A program made the position numbers and the translations under genes. 12,413 nucleotides of DNA, taken from Parvularculaceae bacterium UBA4496 (GTDB lineage: Bacteria; Pseudomonadota; Alphaproteobacteria; Caulobacterales; Parvularculaceae). The stretch's first letter is position 1. Each line of letters opens with the position of its first letter. Below the pieces are notes generated by a model. That model did not search any database. It worked only from the letters and a program-made list of their open reading frames with translations, and was not told the origin of the DNA. The stretch is from NCBI GenBank assembly GCA_002388885.1, contig DGNI01000073.1:221-12633 (forward strand). The letters are read 5' to 3'. This document shows, piece by piece, positions 6,095-12,413 of this stretch.

Positions 6095-6331
6095 TTACGC
6101 GGAATTATGCGTTTGGCTGATTTCATCGCCGATATCCGCCTCGCGCATGATGCGGCGTGCATCGTTGAACTCATCATCAGGCACGAGAATGCGTTTTTGG
6201 AAAATGCCGATCATCCCTTCCGTCATGCTCATATGCTGGTCGGCGAGAAGAAAATTGATGTCGCTTTGCTGCAGCAGGTCTTGCAGGAAGCTGAGGAGGG
6301 CCGGGTCATTCGAGCGAACAAGTTCTTTCAC
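6095..6331 (-). CDS. DUF2007 family small protein
   Basis: A 78-residue protein matching the DUF2007 (putative signal-transducing protein) pattern: 'MKELVRSNDPALLSFLQDLLQQSDINFLLADQHMSMTEGMIGIFQKRILVPDDEFNDARRIM' follows the usual order of an opening strand, a helix, a 'D..MS..EG..G..p.RilV' strand pair and a closing helix. The role of the family is unknown; its fold resembles a small ACT/GlnB-like alpha/beta unit. The start is a GTG, with AGGA about 10 nt upstream. It sits 11 nt after ispDF and 9 nt before cinA, so all three are likely one transcript. Function cannot be inferred from neighbours, which are a metabolic mix. Confidence 0.82.
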   Translation of the reverse strand: MKELVRSNDPALLSFLQDLLQQSDINFLLADQHMSMTEGMIGIFQKRILVPDDEFNDARRIMREADIGDEISQTHNSA

Positions 6332-6342
6332 AGGGATTTTTC

Positions 6343-7530
6343 CTAATCTGATTGAGGCAACGCGACAGTCGCAGTCGCCATGGCGGCGATCCCTTCGCGG
6401 CGGCCGGTAAAGCCCAGCTGTTCCGTAGTCGTGGCTTTCACAGATATGCGCGCGGCGCCGATTTGCAATATTTCAGCGAGTGCGTTGCGCATTTTATCCC
6501 GGTGGGGTCCGATCTTCGGCGCCTCGCACATGAGGGTCACGTCGCAGTGGGTGATCTGGCCCTTGCGTTCCGTCACCAGGTCACGCGCTTTTTCTAAAAA
6601 CACACGGCTCGGCGCGCCTTTCCATTGCGCATCCGAAGGCGGGAAGTGATCGCCGATATCGCCAGCGCCGATTGCGCCGAAAATCGCATCGGTCAGCGCG
6701 TGCATGCCCACATCGGCGTCGGAATGGCCTTTGAGTTTATGTGAATGCGGAATTTCAACGCCGCAGATGATGACAGCGGTTCCGTCTTCAAAGGCGTGAA
6801 CGTCAAAGCCGTGGCCGGTGCGGTATTCCATTTTATGTGCTTTCCTGCCGAGCAGCGTTTCGGCCATGCCGAAATCTTCGGCCTGTGTGATCTTCATATT
6901 GTCGGGCGAACCTGCGACCAGCGCAACGGAAAGACCAGCGGCCTCCGCGACCGCGGCGTCATCTGTCAGTTGTTGTCCGGCGGCGGCGCGGTGCGCAGCG
7001 AGAATTTTATCGAAGTGAAACCCTTGCGGCGTCTGCGCCCGCCACAGTGCGTCGCGCGGCACGGTGGTTTCGATTTTGTTGCCTTCGTTTGCACGCTTGA
7101 TCGTGTCATGCACGGGCAGGGCGGCGACCGCGCCGTCAGAGGATTGCTGCGCATCAATCACGCGTGAGATTGTTCGTTCATCGATGAACGGCCGCGCGGC
7201 GTCATGAATGAGGACGTGCTTAGGCGCGTCAGCTTCAATGCTTTCGATCCCGAGCCGGACAGAGTCCTGACGCTCGGCGCCGCCGAATACGGGGTCGAGC
7301 AGTTTCGGATGATCGAGGAGCGCGCCCATGGCCGCATGGTACTCGTCCCGGTCGTCGCGGTGGATGATAACGCGCACGGCGTCGATGTTCGGGTGGTTCA
7401 AAAACGCATCCGCCGTCCAGGCGATCACCGCGCGGCCCGCAAGATCGCGATACTGCTTCGGTCCGCCCGCGCCGGCGCGCGTGCCGCGGCCTGCGGCGAC
7501 GATGATGGCGATGGTGTCGGCTTTAACCAT
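6343..7530 (-). CDS. ispDF: Bifunctional IspD/IspF enzyme of the MEP isoprenoid pathway
   Basis: A 395-residue fusion of two non-consecutive MEP-pathway steps. Residues about 1-228 are IspD (2-C-methyl-D-erythritol 4-phosphate cytidylyltransferase): 'IIVAAGRGTRAGAGGPKQY' with R18 and K25 for CTP binding, 'HDAARPF', 'HDTIKR' (T143), 'VPRDALWRAQTPQ' (R159) and K213 in 'NMKITQAEDF'. Residues about 236-393 are IspF (2-C-methyl-D-erythritol 2,4-cyclodiphosphate synthase): 'GHGFDVHAF' with metal ligands D243 and H245, 'GHSDADVGMHALTDA' with H277, and 'SVKATTTEQLGFTGRREGIA'. All visible key residues are intact. The fusion is common in Alphaproteobacteria. The product leads to IPP/DMAPP and so to quinones and cell-wall lipid carriers. 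It is divergent from dusB and heads a minus-strand cluster. Confidence 0.97.
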   Translation of the reverse strand: MVKADTIAIIVAAGRGTRAGAGGPKQYRDLAGRAVIAWTADAFLNHPNIDAVRVIIHRDDRDEYHAAMGALLDHPKLLDPVFGGAERQDSVRLGIESIEADAPKHVLIHDAARPFIDERTISRVIDAQQSSDGAVAALPVHDTIKRANEGNKIETTVPRDALWRAQTPQGFHFDKILAAHRAAAGQQLTDDAAVAEAAGLSVALVAGSPDNMKITQAEDFGMAETLLGRKAHKMEYRTGHGFDVHAFEDGTAVIICGVEIPHSHKLKGHSDADVGMHALTDAIFGAIGAGDIGDHFPPSDAQWKGAPSRVFLEKARDLVTERKGQITHCDVTLMCEAPKIGPHRDKMRNALAEILQIGAARISVKATTTEQLGFTGRREGIAAMATATVALPQSD

Positions 7531-7559
7531 TTGATCCGGAACTCATTTGTAAGCTCAGG

Positions 7560-7574
7560 GTTTAGCGGCTAAAC
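7560..7574. promoter_or_regulatory. 15-bp palindrome in the ispDF/dusB divergent promoter region
   Basis: GTTTAGC-G-GCTAAAC is a perfect 7-bp inverted repeat around a single base, in the 73-bp space between the divergent ispDF and dusB starts. It is 30-44 bp upstream of both ATGs, the ideal place for a regulator acting on both promoters. As RNA it could also form a very tight hairpin, but a one-base loop makes a DNA operator more likely. No clear -35/-10 pair is visible. Confidence 0.5.
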
Positions 7575-7603
7575 ACGCCGTTCGCCAAGAACCATCGTGA
7601 AGA

Positions 7604-8659
7604 ATGCTCTCTTTCGCCGACATATCTCTCAAAAACAACGTCGCGCTGGCGCCCATGTCAGGCGTGTCCGATCTGCCGTTCCGGCGGGCCGCAGCGCGTT
7701 TCGGGGCAGGGCTCGTAGTCTCTGAAATGACGGCGTCGGAGGAACTCGCCCGCGCGCGAAGGCGCGCAGATTATGATTCGGCCGCCTTCGCGGCCGGGGG
7801 CCGGCCGGATGTGGTCCGCCGCGCCGAAGGCGACGGCGAGATATTTCCGTTCGTGATCCAGCTTGCGGGGCGTGAGGCGCGATGGATGGCCGAAGGCGCA
7901 AGGCTCGCCGAGGCCGCGGGTGCGGACGTTATCGATATCAATATGGGCTGCCCGTCGCGGCAGGTGACGGGCGCAGCGTCCGGCTCGGCGCTGATGCGCG
8001 ATCTCGATCACGCCCTGACCTTGATCGAGGCGACGGTGGCTGCGACTACGAAACCGGTGACGCTGAAAATGCGCCTCGGCTGGGACTGGAATTCACTGAA
8101 TGCAGCCGAGCTTGCAAAGCGCGCCGAAAGCGCCGGCGTTCGATTGTTGACGGTGCATGGGCGAACCCGTTGCGACTTTTACAACGGGACCGCGAACTGG
8201 CGCGCCGTCCATGAAGTTAAAAAAGCCGTTTCGATCCCGGTTATCGTTAATGGCGACATCGTCGATGCGGAAACAGCGCGGCAGGCCCTTGAGCAATCCG
8301 GCGCAGACGGCGTGATGATCGGCCGGGCGTCAACGGGACGGCCGTGGCTGCCCGGCGCCATAGCGACTGCGCTCCAAACCGGCGGCGACATTGAAGCGCC
8401 GAGAATAGAATTGCAGCGGGATGCAGCGCTTTCCCATTACCGGGAGACCATCGCCCATTACGGCGCACCGCTCGGGGTGCGTATGGCGCGCAAACACCTC
8501 GCGGCTTATGTGGATCACGCCTCGGTCGACATTGACCCGGCCTTGCGGCGTTCGTTCCGGGCGGCGCTCTGCCGGATGGCTTCTCCGGATCAGGTCGCAA
8601 ATGCGCTGACAGGTTTCTTCGATGGTAACTTTCGGCTGGCGGAAAAGGCCGCGGCCTGA
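7604..8659 (+). CDS. dusB: tRNA-dihydrouridine synthase, DusB/NifR3 type
   Basis: A 351-residue FMN enzyme that reduces specific uridines in tRNA loops to dihydrouridine with NADPH. It forms a TIM barrel followed by a C-terminal helical tRNA-binding region (about 250-351). Motifs in order: 'NNVALAPMSGVSDLPFRR' (FMN-binding start of the barrel), 'VIQLAGR', 'DVIDINMGCPSRQVTGAASGSALMRD' with the catalytic cysteine C116, 'VTLKMRLGWD', 'LTVHGRTRCDFYNG', 'VIVNGDI', and the phosphate-binding 'GVMIGRASTGRPWL'. The stretch after the cysteine reads SRQV where AKKV is usual, so lysines are replaced. The Shine-Dalgarno is weak (GAAGA). In Alphaproteobacteria this gene, once called nifR3, often precedes the ntr genes, as it does here. 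Confidence 0.95.
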   Translation: MLSFADISLKNNVALAPMSGVSDLPFRRAAARFGAGLVVSEMTASEELARARRRADYDSAAFAAGGRPDVVRRAEGDGEIFPFVIQLAGREARWMAEGARLAEAAGADVIDINMGCPSRQVTGAASGSALMRDLDHALTLIEATVAATTKPVTLKMRLGWDWNSLNAAELAKRAESAGVRLLTVHGRTRCDFYNGTANWRAVHEVKKAVSIPVIVNGDIVDAETARQALEQSGADGVMIGRASTGRPWLPGAIATALQTGGDIEAPRIELQRDAALSHYRETIAHYGAPLGVRMARKHLAAYVDHASVDIDPALRRSFRAALCRMASPDQVANALTGFFDGNFRLAEKAAA

Positions 8660-8678
8660 GCCGGGATTCGCTCCGGTT
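8659..8678 (+). terminator. Weak hairpin at the end of dusB
   Basis: A 7-bp stem with two G:T pairs, AGCCGGG / TCCGGTT around ATTCGC, starts at the last base of the dusB stop codon and is followed by ATTTCCCC. It may end dusB transcription weakly. The stem is imperfect and the T-run short. Confidence 0.3.
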
Positions 8679-8693
8679 ATTTCCCCTGTACCA

Positions 8694-8727
8694 TTTTGGC
8701 AACAAAAGTGTTGATTTTTGGCAACAA
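8694..8727. promoter_or_regulatory. Phased direct repeat upstream of ntrY, possible NtrX/regulator site
   Basis: TTTTGGCAACAA occurs twice exactly (8694-8705 and 8716-8727), 22 bp apart, which is about two helical turns and so the same DNA face. Between them CAAC-N6-GTTG (8700-8713) forms a small inverted repeat that also reads CAA-N5-TTG, the spaced CAA/TTG pattern that I recall being reported for NtrX sites in Sinorhizobium. The rest of the 208-bp dusB-ntrY gap (8660-8867) shows no gene and no convincing -35/-10 pair. Autoregulation of ntrYX is an inference. Confidence 0.45.
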
Positions 8728-8867
8728 CCAACGCACGATCCCCCGTGGTTCGCGGCTTGCAGGGTGCTGCAGCTGAAAATCAGGGACGAGTCAGGCGCGG
8801 GCCAGCGCTGTGATTCGATAACGTGCAGGGAATTTGGGGCGGATAACGCCCACAAGGATTGCGTAGT

Positions 8868-11138
8868 TTGAGTCATCCATCTCAGCTTCATGACAAGACT
8901 GATGGCGCGCGCGCTGGCCGGCGTTTTGCGCCTGACTGGGTGTTTTCAAACGCGACGGCTGGCGCTGCGTTGATCGGCGCGGGCGTAGTCGCCTTTCTCA
9001 CCACATGGTTCCTGATGTCTCCGCTGGTGGAAACGGTGGATCGCGCATTCCTCCGTACCATGATTATCGGCAATATCGTGATTGCAGCAGGCTTTGCGCT
9101 GCTCGTCGGCGTACGGCTTTACCACGTCTGGTCGAACCGCCGGAACCAGCTCGCCGGGTCGCGTACTCACATGCAGCTCGTCGGCATCTTCTCCCTGCTG
9201 GCTGTCGTTCCTGCTGTTGTCGCGTTTTTGTTTGCTTTTACAATTCTTCGCACAAGCCTCAACGACGTGTTCAGTGAACGGATCGATAATTATCAGGAGA
9301 CAGTGCGAAACTTAGCTAATGGCCTCATAGATACGTACCGCGCCGACGCGGATCAAATGATCCGTGAAATTGCGTTTGACATTCGTCGCCAGGAAGAGGC
9401 GCGCATTGGCCTTGAGCAAACACCGATAAGTTATCGACGATACATTTATGCGCAGGCTCAGGTGCGCGGCCTGTCGGCACTATATCTTATTGACGGAGAC
9501 ATGAATATCCTCGTCGGCGCAGAGATCGAACCAGGTAACTACAGCCTGCCATCCGCGGAAATTTTCCAGCAGCTCAAAAATGCTCCTGTTGGCTCAGCGT
9601 CACCGGTTTTGGGCGTGAATAACGACGAAACCTACGACATGTTTCGTGTGACTCATTACATTGAGGAATATGGCGGCGGATTTATTATCGGCTACTACAA
9701 GATCGCACCGGACACGACGGCGCGCATCTTCGCGGCGCGCGGCGTGGTCGCGGATTGGGAAGAGGCGCGGCTCGGCCGTTCGCGCCTGGAGCGTGTATTC
9801 CTCGCCGGCTATATCGTGCTGGCGATCATCATTCTGTTCGGCGCTATCTGGCTGGCGCTATGGGCGGCGACGCGGCTCGTCCAACCCATCGGCAGGCTCG
9901 TAAACATGTCCGAACGGGTTTCGGCGGGCGATCTCGGCGCTCGGGTTGAGGTCTACAAGGAAGACGGCGAACTCGGCGCGCTGGCGCGTTCCATGAATCA
10001 TATGACGGCGCAGCTGCAGACCCAGCGCAACGACCTGATTGACACCAACCGCCAGTTTGATGAACGCCGCCGATTTACCGAAGCCGTACTGTCGGGCGTT
10101 TCGGCGGGCGTAATTGGTCTTGCTTCTGATGGGCGCATCACAATCGCGAACAAATCCGCTGCAGAACTGATTGGCGATGGCGCAGAAACGTTGACGGGTA
10201 AAAATATCGCTTCGTTCATGCCCGAGCTTTCGGAGCTTTTGAACCGGTCGGCAGAGTCTTCTTACATCGAAACGGGTGATCAGATTGACCTGACGCGTCA
10301 AGGCAAGACGCGAATGCTGAATGTCCGCATTGTTAAAGACGCCGCCGGCGCCGGGTTTGTCGTAACATTCGATGATATTACGCAGCTCATCGCCGCACAG
10401 CGCAACGCTGCGTGGGGTGATGTGGCGCGACGCATTGCTCATGAAATCAAAAATCCGCTGACCCCGATTCAGCTTTCCGCTGAGCGGCTGCGCCGGAAAT
10501 ATGCTGGCGAAGTGCGGTCAAACCCGGAAGTATTCGACCGCTGTACCGAAACGATAATCCGTCAGGTCAATGATATCGGGCGAATGGTCGATGAGTTCTC
10601 ATCTTTCGCACGCATGCCGAAACCGGTGATCAGCGGCGAAGATGTGCGTGAGCTCGTCAAGGCGGCGATCTTTCCGCAGAAGGTCGCCTTTCCGGATATC
10701 GAGTTTTCCATCAAAGCCCCGGATGATCCTGTCATGGCCGAATGCGATGGCCGTTTGATCGTGCAGGCCTTTTCCAATCTACTCAAAAATGCAGCTGAAT
10801 CGATCAGCGCACGGCTTGCTGATGACGAAAACGGCGAGCCGGGAAAGATTGTTGTTCGCATTGACGCTGGCGAAGCTCAAGCCAAGGTGCATATTATGGA
10901 TAACGGCGTTGGTCTTCCGAAAGAAGAACGCCACCGCCTCGCTGAACCTTACATGACAACGCGCGCGAAAGGCACCGGGCTCGGCCTCGCAATTGTGAAA
11001 AAAGTTGCCGAGGAACACGGGGGATCGCTGGAATTTTCAGATGATCACACACTTGGCGCGACCGGCGCCCGCATGACTATTACACTTCAACGAGCGCGTC
11101 TGCAGGAAGCAGCGCCTCATGCAGCGGCAGCGGAATAG
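8868..11138 (+). CDS. ntrY: NtrY nitrogen/redox-responsive sensor histidine kinase
   Basis: An inner-membrane kinase of about 756 residues, typical for NtrY. In order: three N-terminal membrane helices (about 27-50, 65-88, 103-127), a periplasmic sensor region (about 128-308), a fourth helix (about 312-335), HAMP (about 336-387), PAS (about 402-507), HisKA with 'RRIAHEIKNPLTPIQLSAERLRRKY' (phosphorylated histidine H525), and HATPase_c with the N box 'NLLKNAAES', 'DNGVGLP' and 'GTGLGLAIVKK'. It autophosphorylates and passes phosphate to NtrX, the next gene. The start is a TTG. I prefer 8868, because AGGA lies 9 nt upstream; the TTG at 8859 abuts that AGGA directly. No ATG is available before the membrane helices. 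The NtrB/NtrC genes often found before it are absent. Confidence 0.95.
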   Translation: MSHPSQLHDKTDGARAGRRFAPDWVFSNATAGAALIGAGVVAFLTTWFLMSPLVETVDRAFLRTMIIGNIVIAAGFALLVGVRLYHVWSNRRNQLAGSRTHMQLVGIFSLLAVVPAVVAFLFAFTILRTSLNDVFSERIDNYQETVRNLANGLIDTYRADADQMIREIAFDIRRQEEARIGLEQTPISYRRYIYAQAQVRGLSALYLIDGDMNILVGAEIEPGNYSLPSAEIFQQLKNAPVGSASPVLGVNNDETYDMFRVTHYIEEYGGGFIIGYYKIAPDTTARIFAARGVVADWEEARLGRSRLERVFLAGYIVLAIIILFGAIWLALWAATRLVQPIGRLVNMSERVSAGDLGARVEVYKEDGELGALARSMNHMTAQLQTQRNDLIDTNRQFDERRRFTEAVLSGVSAGVIGLASDGRITIANKSAAELIGDGAETLTGKNIASFMPELSELLNRSAESSYIETGDQIDLTRQGKTRMLNVRIVKDAAGAGFVVTFDDITQLIAAQRNAAWGDVARRIAHEIKNPLTPIQLSAERLRRKYAGEVRSNPEVFDRCTETIIRQVNDIGRMVDEFSSFARMPKPVISGEDVRELVKAAIFPQKVAFPDIEFSIKAPDDPVMAECDGRLIVQAFSNLLKNAAESISARLADDENGEPGKIVVRIDAGEAQAKVHIMDNGVGLPKEERHRLAEPYMTTRAKGTGLGLAIVKKVAEEHGGSLEFSDDHTLGATGARMTITLQRARLQEAAPHAAAAE

Positions 11139-11167
11139 ACGAGAGAGTAAGAGAGGGTGTGCGTTTT

Positions 11168-12413
11168 ATGAGTATTGATGTCCTGGTCGTAGACGATGAA
11201 GCAGACATCCGTGAGTTGATTTCGGGAATCCTCGAAGATGAAGGATTCAGTCCGCGTGCGGCGGCGGATTCAACTTCGGCACTGGCTGCTGTGCGTGATC
11301 GCTGCCCTTCGCTGGTGATTCTGGATGTCTGGTTACAAAATTCCAAACTCGACGGTATCGAGATTCTGGAAACCCTCAAAAAACTTCATCCCGATCTGCC
11401 GGTTGTTATCATTTCCGGCCACGGAACAATCGAAACCGCTGTGGCTGCGATCAAGAAGGGCGCTTACGACTTTGTTGAAAAGCCGTTTAATGCGGACCGG
11501 CTGATTTTGGCGGTGAACCGGGCCCTCGAAGCGGCGCGGCTGGTGCGCGAAGTTTCCGAACTGCGTGAGCGTGCGCCGGATTGGGGCCTCATCGGGTCAT
11601 CTGCTGCGGTCTCGTCTTTGCGCAATGTGATTGAACGCGTCGCGGATGCGCGTTCCCGAGTTTTAATTTCTGGCCCGCCCGGATCCGGCAAGGAAATGAT
11701 TGCACGTCTTCTCCATGCGCGCTCCAGCCGCCAGAATCGGCCATTTGTCGTCGTCAGCGCTGCTTCAATTGCCCCGGACAGGATGGAAGAAGAACTCTTC
11801 GGCATTGAAGGCGATGACGGATCGACCCGCATGATCGGCCTGATGGAAAAGGCTCATGGCGGCACGCTGATGTTTGATGAAGTGAGCGATATGCCGATTG
11901 AAACGCAAGGCAAGATCCTGCGCGTTCTCGTTGAGCAGCGGTTCAAGCGTGTTGGCGGGCAAAAAGCCGTAGAAGTTGACGTGCGTATTGTTTCCACTAC
12001 GTCTCACGATCTCTTAGCGTTGGCTGCAGATGGAAATTTCCGCGAAGATCTCTATCACCGCCTTAATGTGGTCTCGATCAATGCGCCGGGGCTCGATGAG
12101 CGGCGCGAAGATATTCCGGCGCTGGTCGCATTCTTTGTTGATCGCATTGCAAAGGCGTCAGGCCTCCCTAAGCGGCCGCTGTCAGTTGAAGCCTTGGCGG
12201 CGCTGCAGGCATGTGCCTGGCCGGGCAACGTTCGGCAGTTGCGTAACATTATCGAGCGCACGCTCATCCTGATGGGACGCGACCCTGAGATCGAAATCAC
12301 CTGCGAGCATCTGCCGACGGAAGTAATGGATTCAGGGCTTTCCATACCGGCGGGCGAAGGGCTGGAGCAGATTATCACCCTTCCGCTTCGCGAAGCGCGC
12401 GAGCGTTTTGAGC
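11168..12413 (+). CDS. ntrX: NtrX response regulator (partial, 3' end outside window)
   Basis: The frame is open from the ATG at 11168 to the window edge (415 codons), so the C-terminal DNA-binding domain is not seen. Residues 1-120 are a receiver domain: acidic pocket D9/D10, phosphorylation site D53 in 'VILDVWL', S83, and K105 in 'EKPF'. Residues about 140-380 are an AAA+ domain with Walker A 'GPPGSGKE' (169-176), Walker B 'LMFDEV' (234-239), an 'NFREDLYHRLNVVSI' segment and 'CAWPGNVRQLRNIIERT'. The GAFTGA loop needed for sigma54 contact is missing: after 'EELFGIEG' comes 'DDGSTRMIG'. This is known for many alphaproteobacterial NtrX proteins and points to sigma54-independent control, probably as repressor or activator of envelope, respiratory or cell-cycle genes. 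It starts 29 nt after ntrY behind an AGAGGG ribosome site. Confidence 0.95.
   Translation, partial: MSIDVLVVDDEADIRELISGILEDEGFSPRAAADSTSALAAVRDRCPSLVILDVWLQNSKLDGIEILETLKKLHPDLPVVIISGHGTIETAVAAIKKGAYDFVEKPFNADRLILAVNRALEAARLVREVSELRERAPDWGLIGSSAAVSSLRNVIERVADARSRVLISGPPGSGKEMIARLLHARSSRQNRPFVVVSAASIAPDRMEEELFGIEGDDGSTRMIGLMEKAHGGTLMFDEVSDMPIETQGKILRVLVEQRFKRVGGQKAVEVDVRIVSTTSHDLLALAADGNFREDLYHRLNVVSINAPGLDERREDIPALVAFFVDRIAKASGLPKRPLSVEALAALQACAWPGNVRQLRNIIERTLILMGRDPEIEITCEHLPTEVMDSGLSIPAGEGLEQIITLPLREARERFE

Noticed and set aside
8694..8734. Sigma54 promoter (TGGCAC-N5-TTGC) upstream of ntrY, suggested by TTGGCAA
   Set aside because: From each GG, the base pair 10 nt downstream is GT or CG rather than GC, so the -24/-12 spacing is not met.
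8247..8891. Minus-strand reading frame of 214 codons across the dusB end and the dusB-ntrY gap
   Set aside because: It is mostly antisense to dusB, its translation is Arg/Pro/Ser-rich and low in structure, and it does not resemble NtrB, NtrC or any known protein.
11464..11832. Minus-strand frames opposite ntrX, and other overlapping frames in the last 1.3 kb
   Set aside because: The plus-strand ntrX frame is continuous to the window end and carries receiver and AAA+ motifs; the others are shadows.

Overview
The window reads as ordinary chromosome of an alphaproteobacterium. The evidence is the fused ispDF gene, the ispDF/dusB/ntrY-ntrX neighbourhood, COQ10-like and lipA genes close together, moderately high GC, and several GTG/TTG starts. 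The family cannot be fixed from the sequence; a marine Parvularculaceae/Hyphomonadaceae-type organism is only a guess.

Layout. (1) 1-1408, plus strand: an Lrp/AsnC-type regulator, a 165-bp gap with a hairpin and a perfect palindrome, then an unrecognised two-helix membrane protein. (2) 1478-4000, plus strand: a tight cluster of lipA (lipoyl synthase), an SRPBCC/AHSA1-like protein, a LigE-like glutathione S-transferase and a COQ10/RatA-like START-domain protein. Junctions are 1 nt, 9 nt and a 4-nt GTGA overlap, so this is very probably one operon. (3) 4140-5009, plus strand: a lipoprotein of unknown function with its own promoter-like leader, converging through a shared hairpin on (4). (4) 7530-5050, minus strand: ispDF, a small DUF2007 protein, a CinA/PncC amidohydrolase and a secreted YciI-domain protein. 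The last has its own operator-like inverted repeat. (5) 7604-12413, plus strand: dusB diverges from ispDF across a short region holding a 15-bp palindrome. After a 208-bp gap come the two-component pair ntrY (sensor kinase) and ntrX (response regulator, cut by the window end).

How the genes fit: lipA supplies lipoyl cofactor for respiratory dehydrogenases, and the COQ10-like protein probably handles ubiquinone, so region 2 has a respiratory theme with two less certain passengers. Region 4 combines isoprenoid precursor synthesis (IspDF, upstream of quinones) with nucleotide salvage (PncC). Region 5 is the conserved dusB-ntr locus, but ntrB-ntrC, often found between dusB and ntrY, are not there. 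NtrX also lacks the sigma54-contact GAFTGA loop.

I see no phage, transposon, CRISPR array, RNA gene or obvious new multi-gene system. The observations most worth checking are the regulatory DNA (inverted repeats at 5537-5558 and 7560-7574, and a 22-bp-phased direct repeat with an NtrX-like half-site pair at 8694-8727), the missing ntrBC, and three proteins of uncertain function (683-1408, 4140-5009, 5050-5520).
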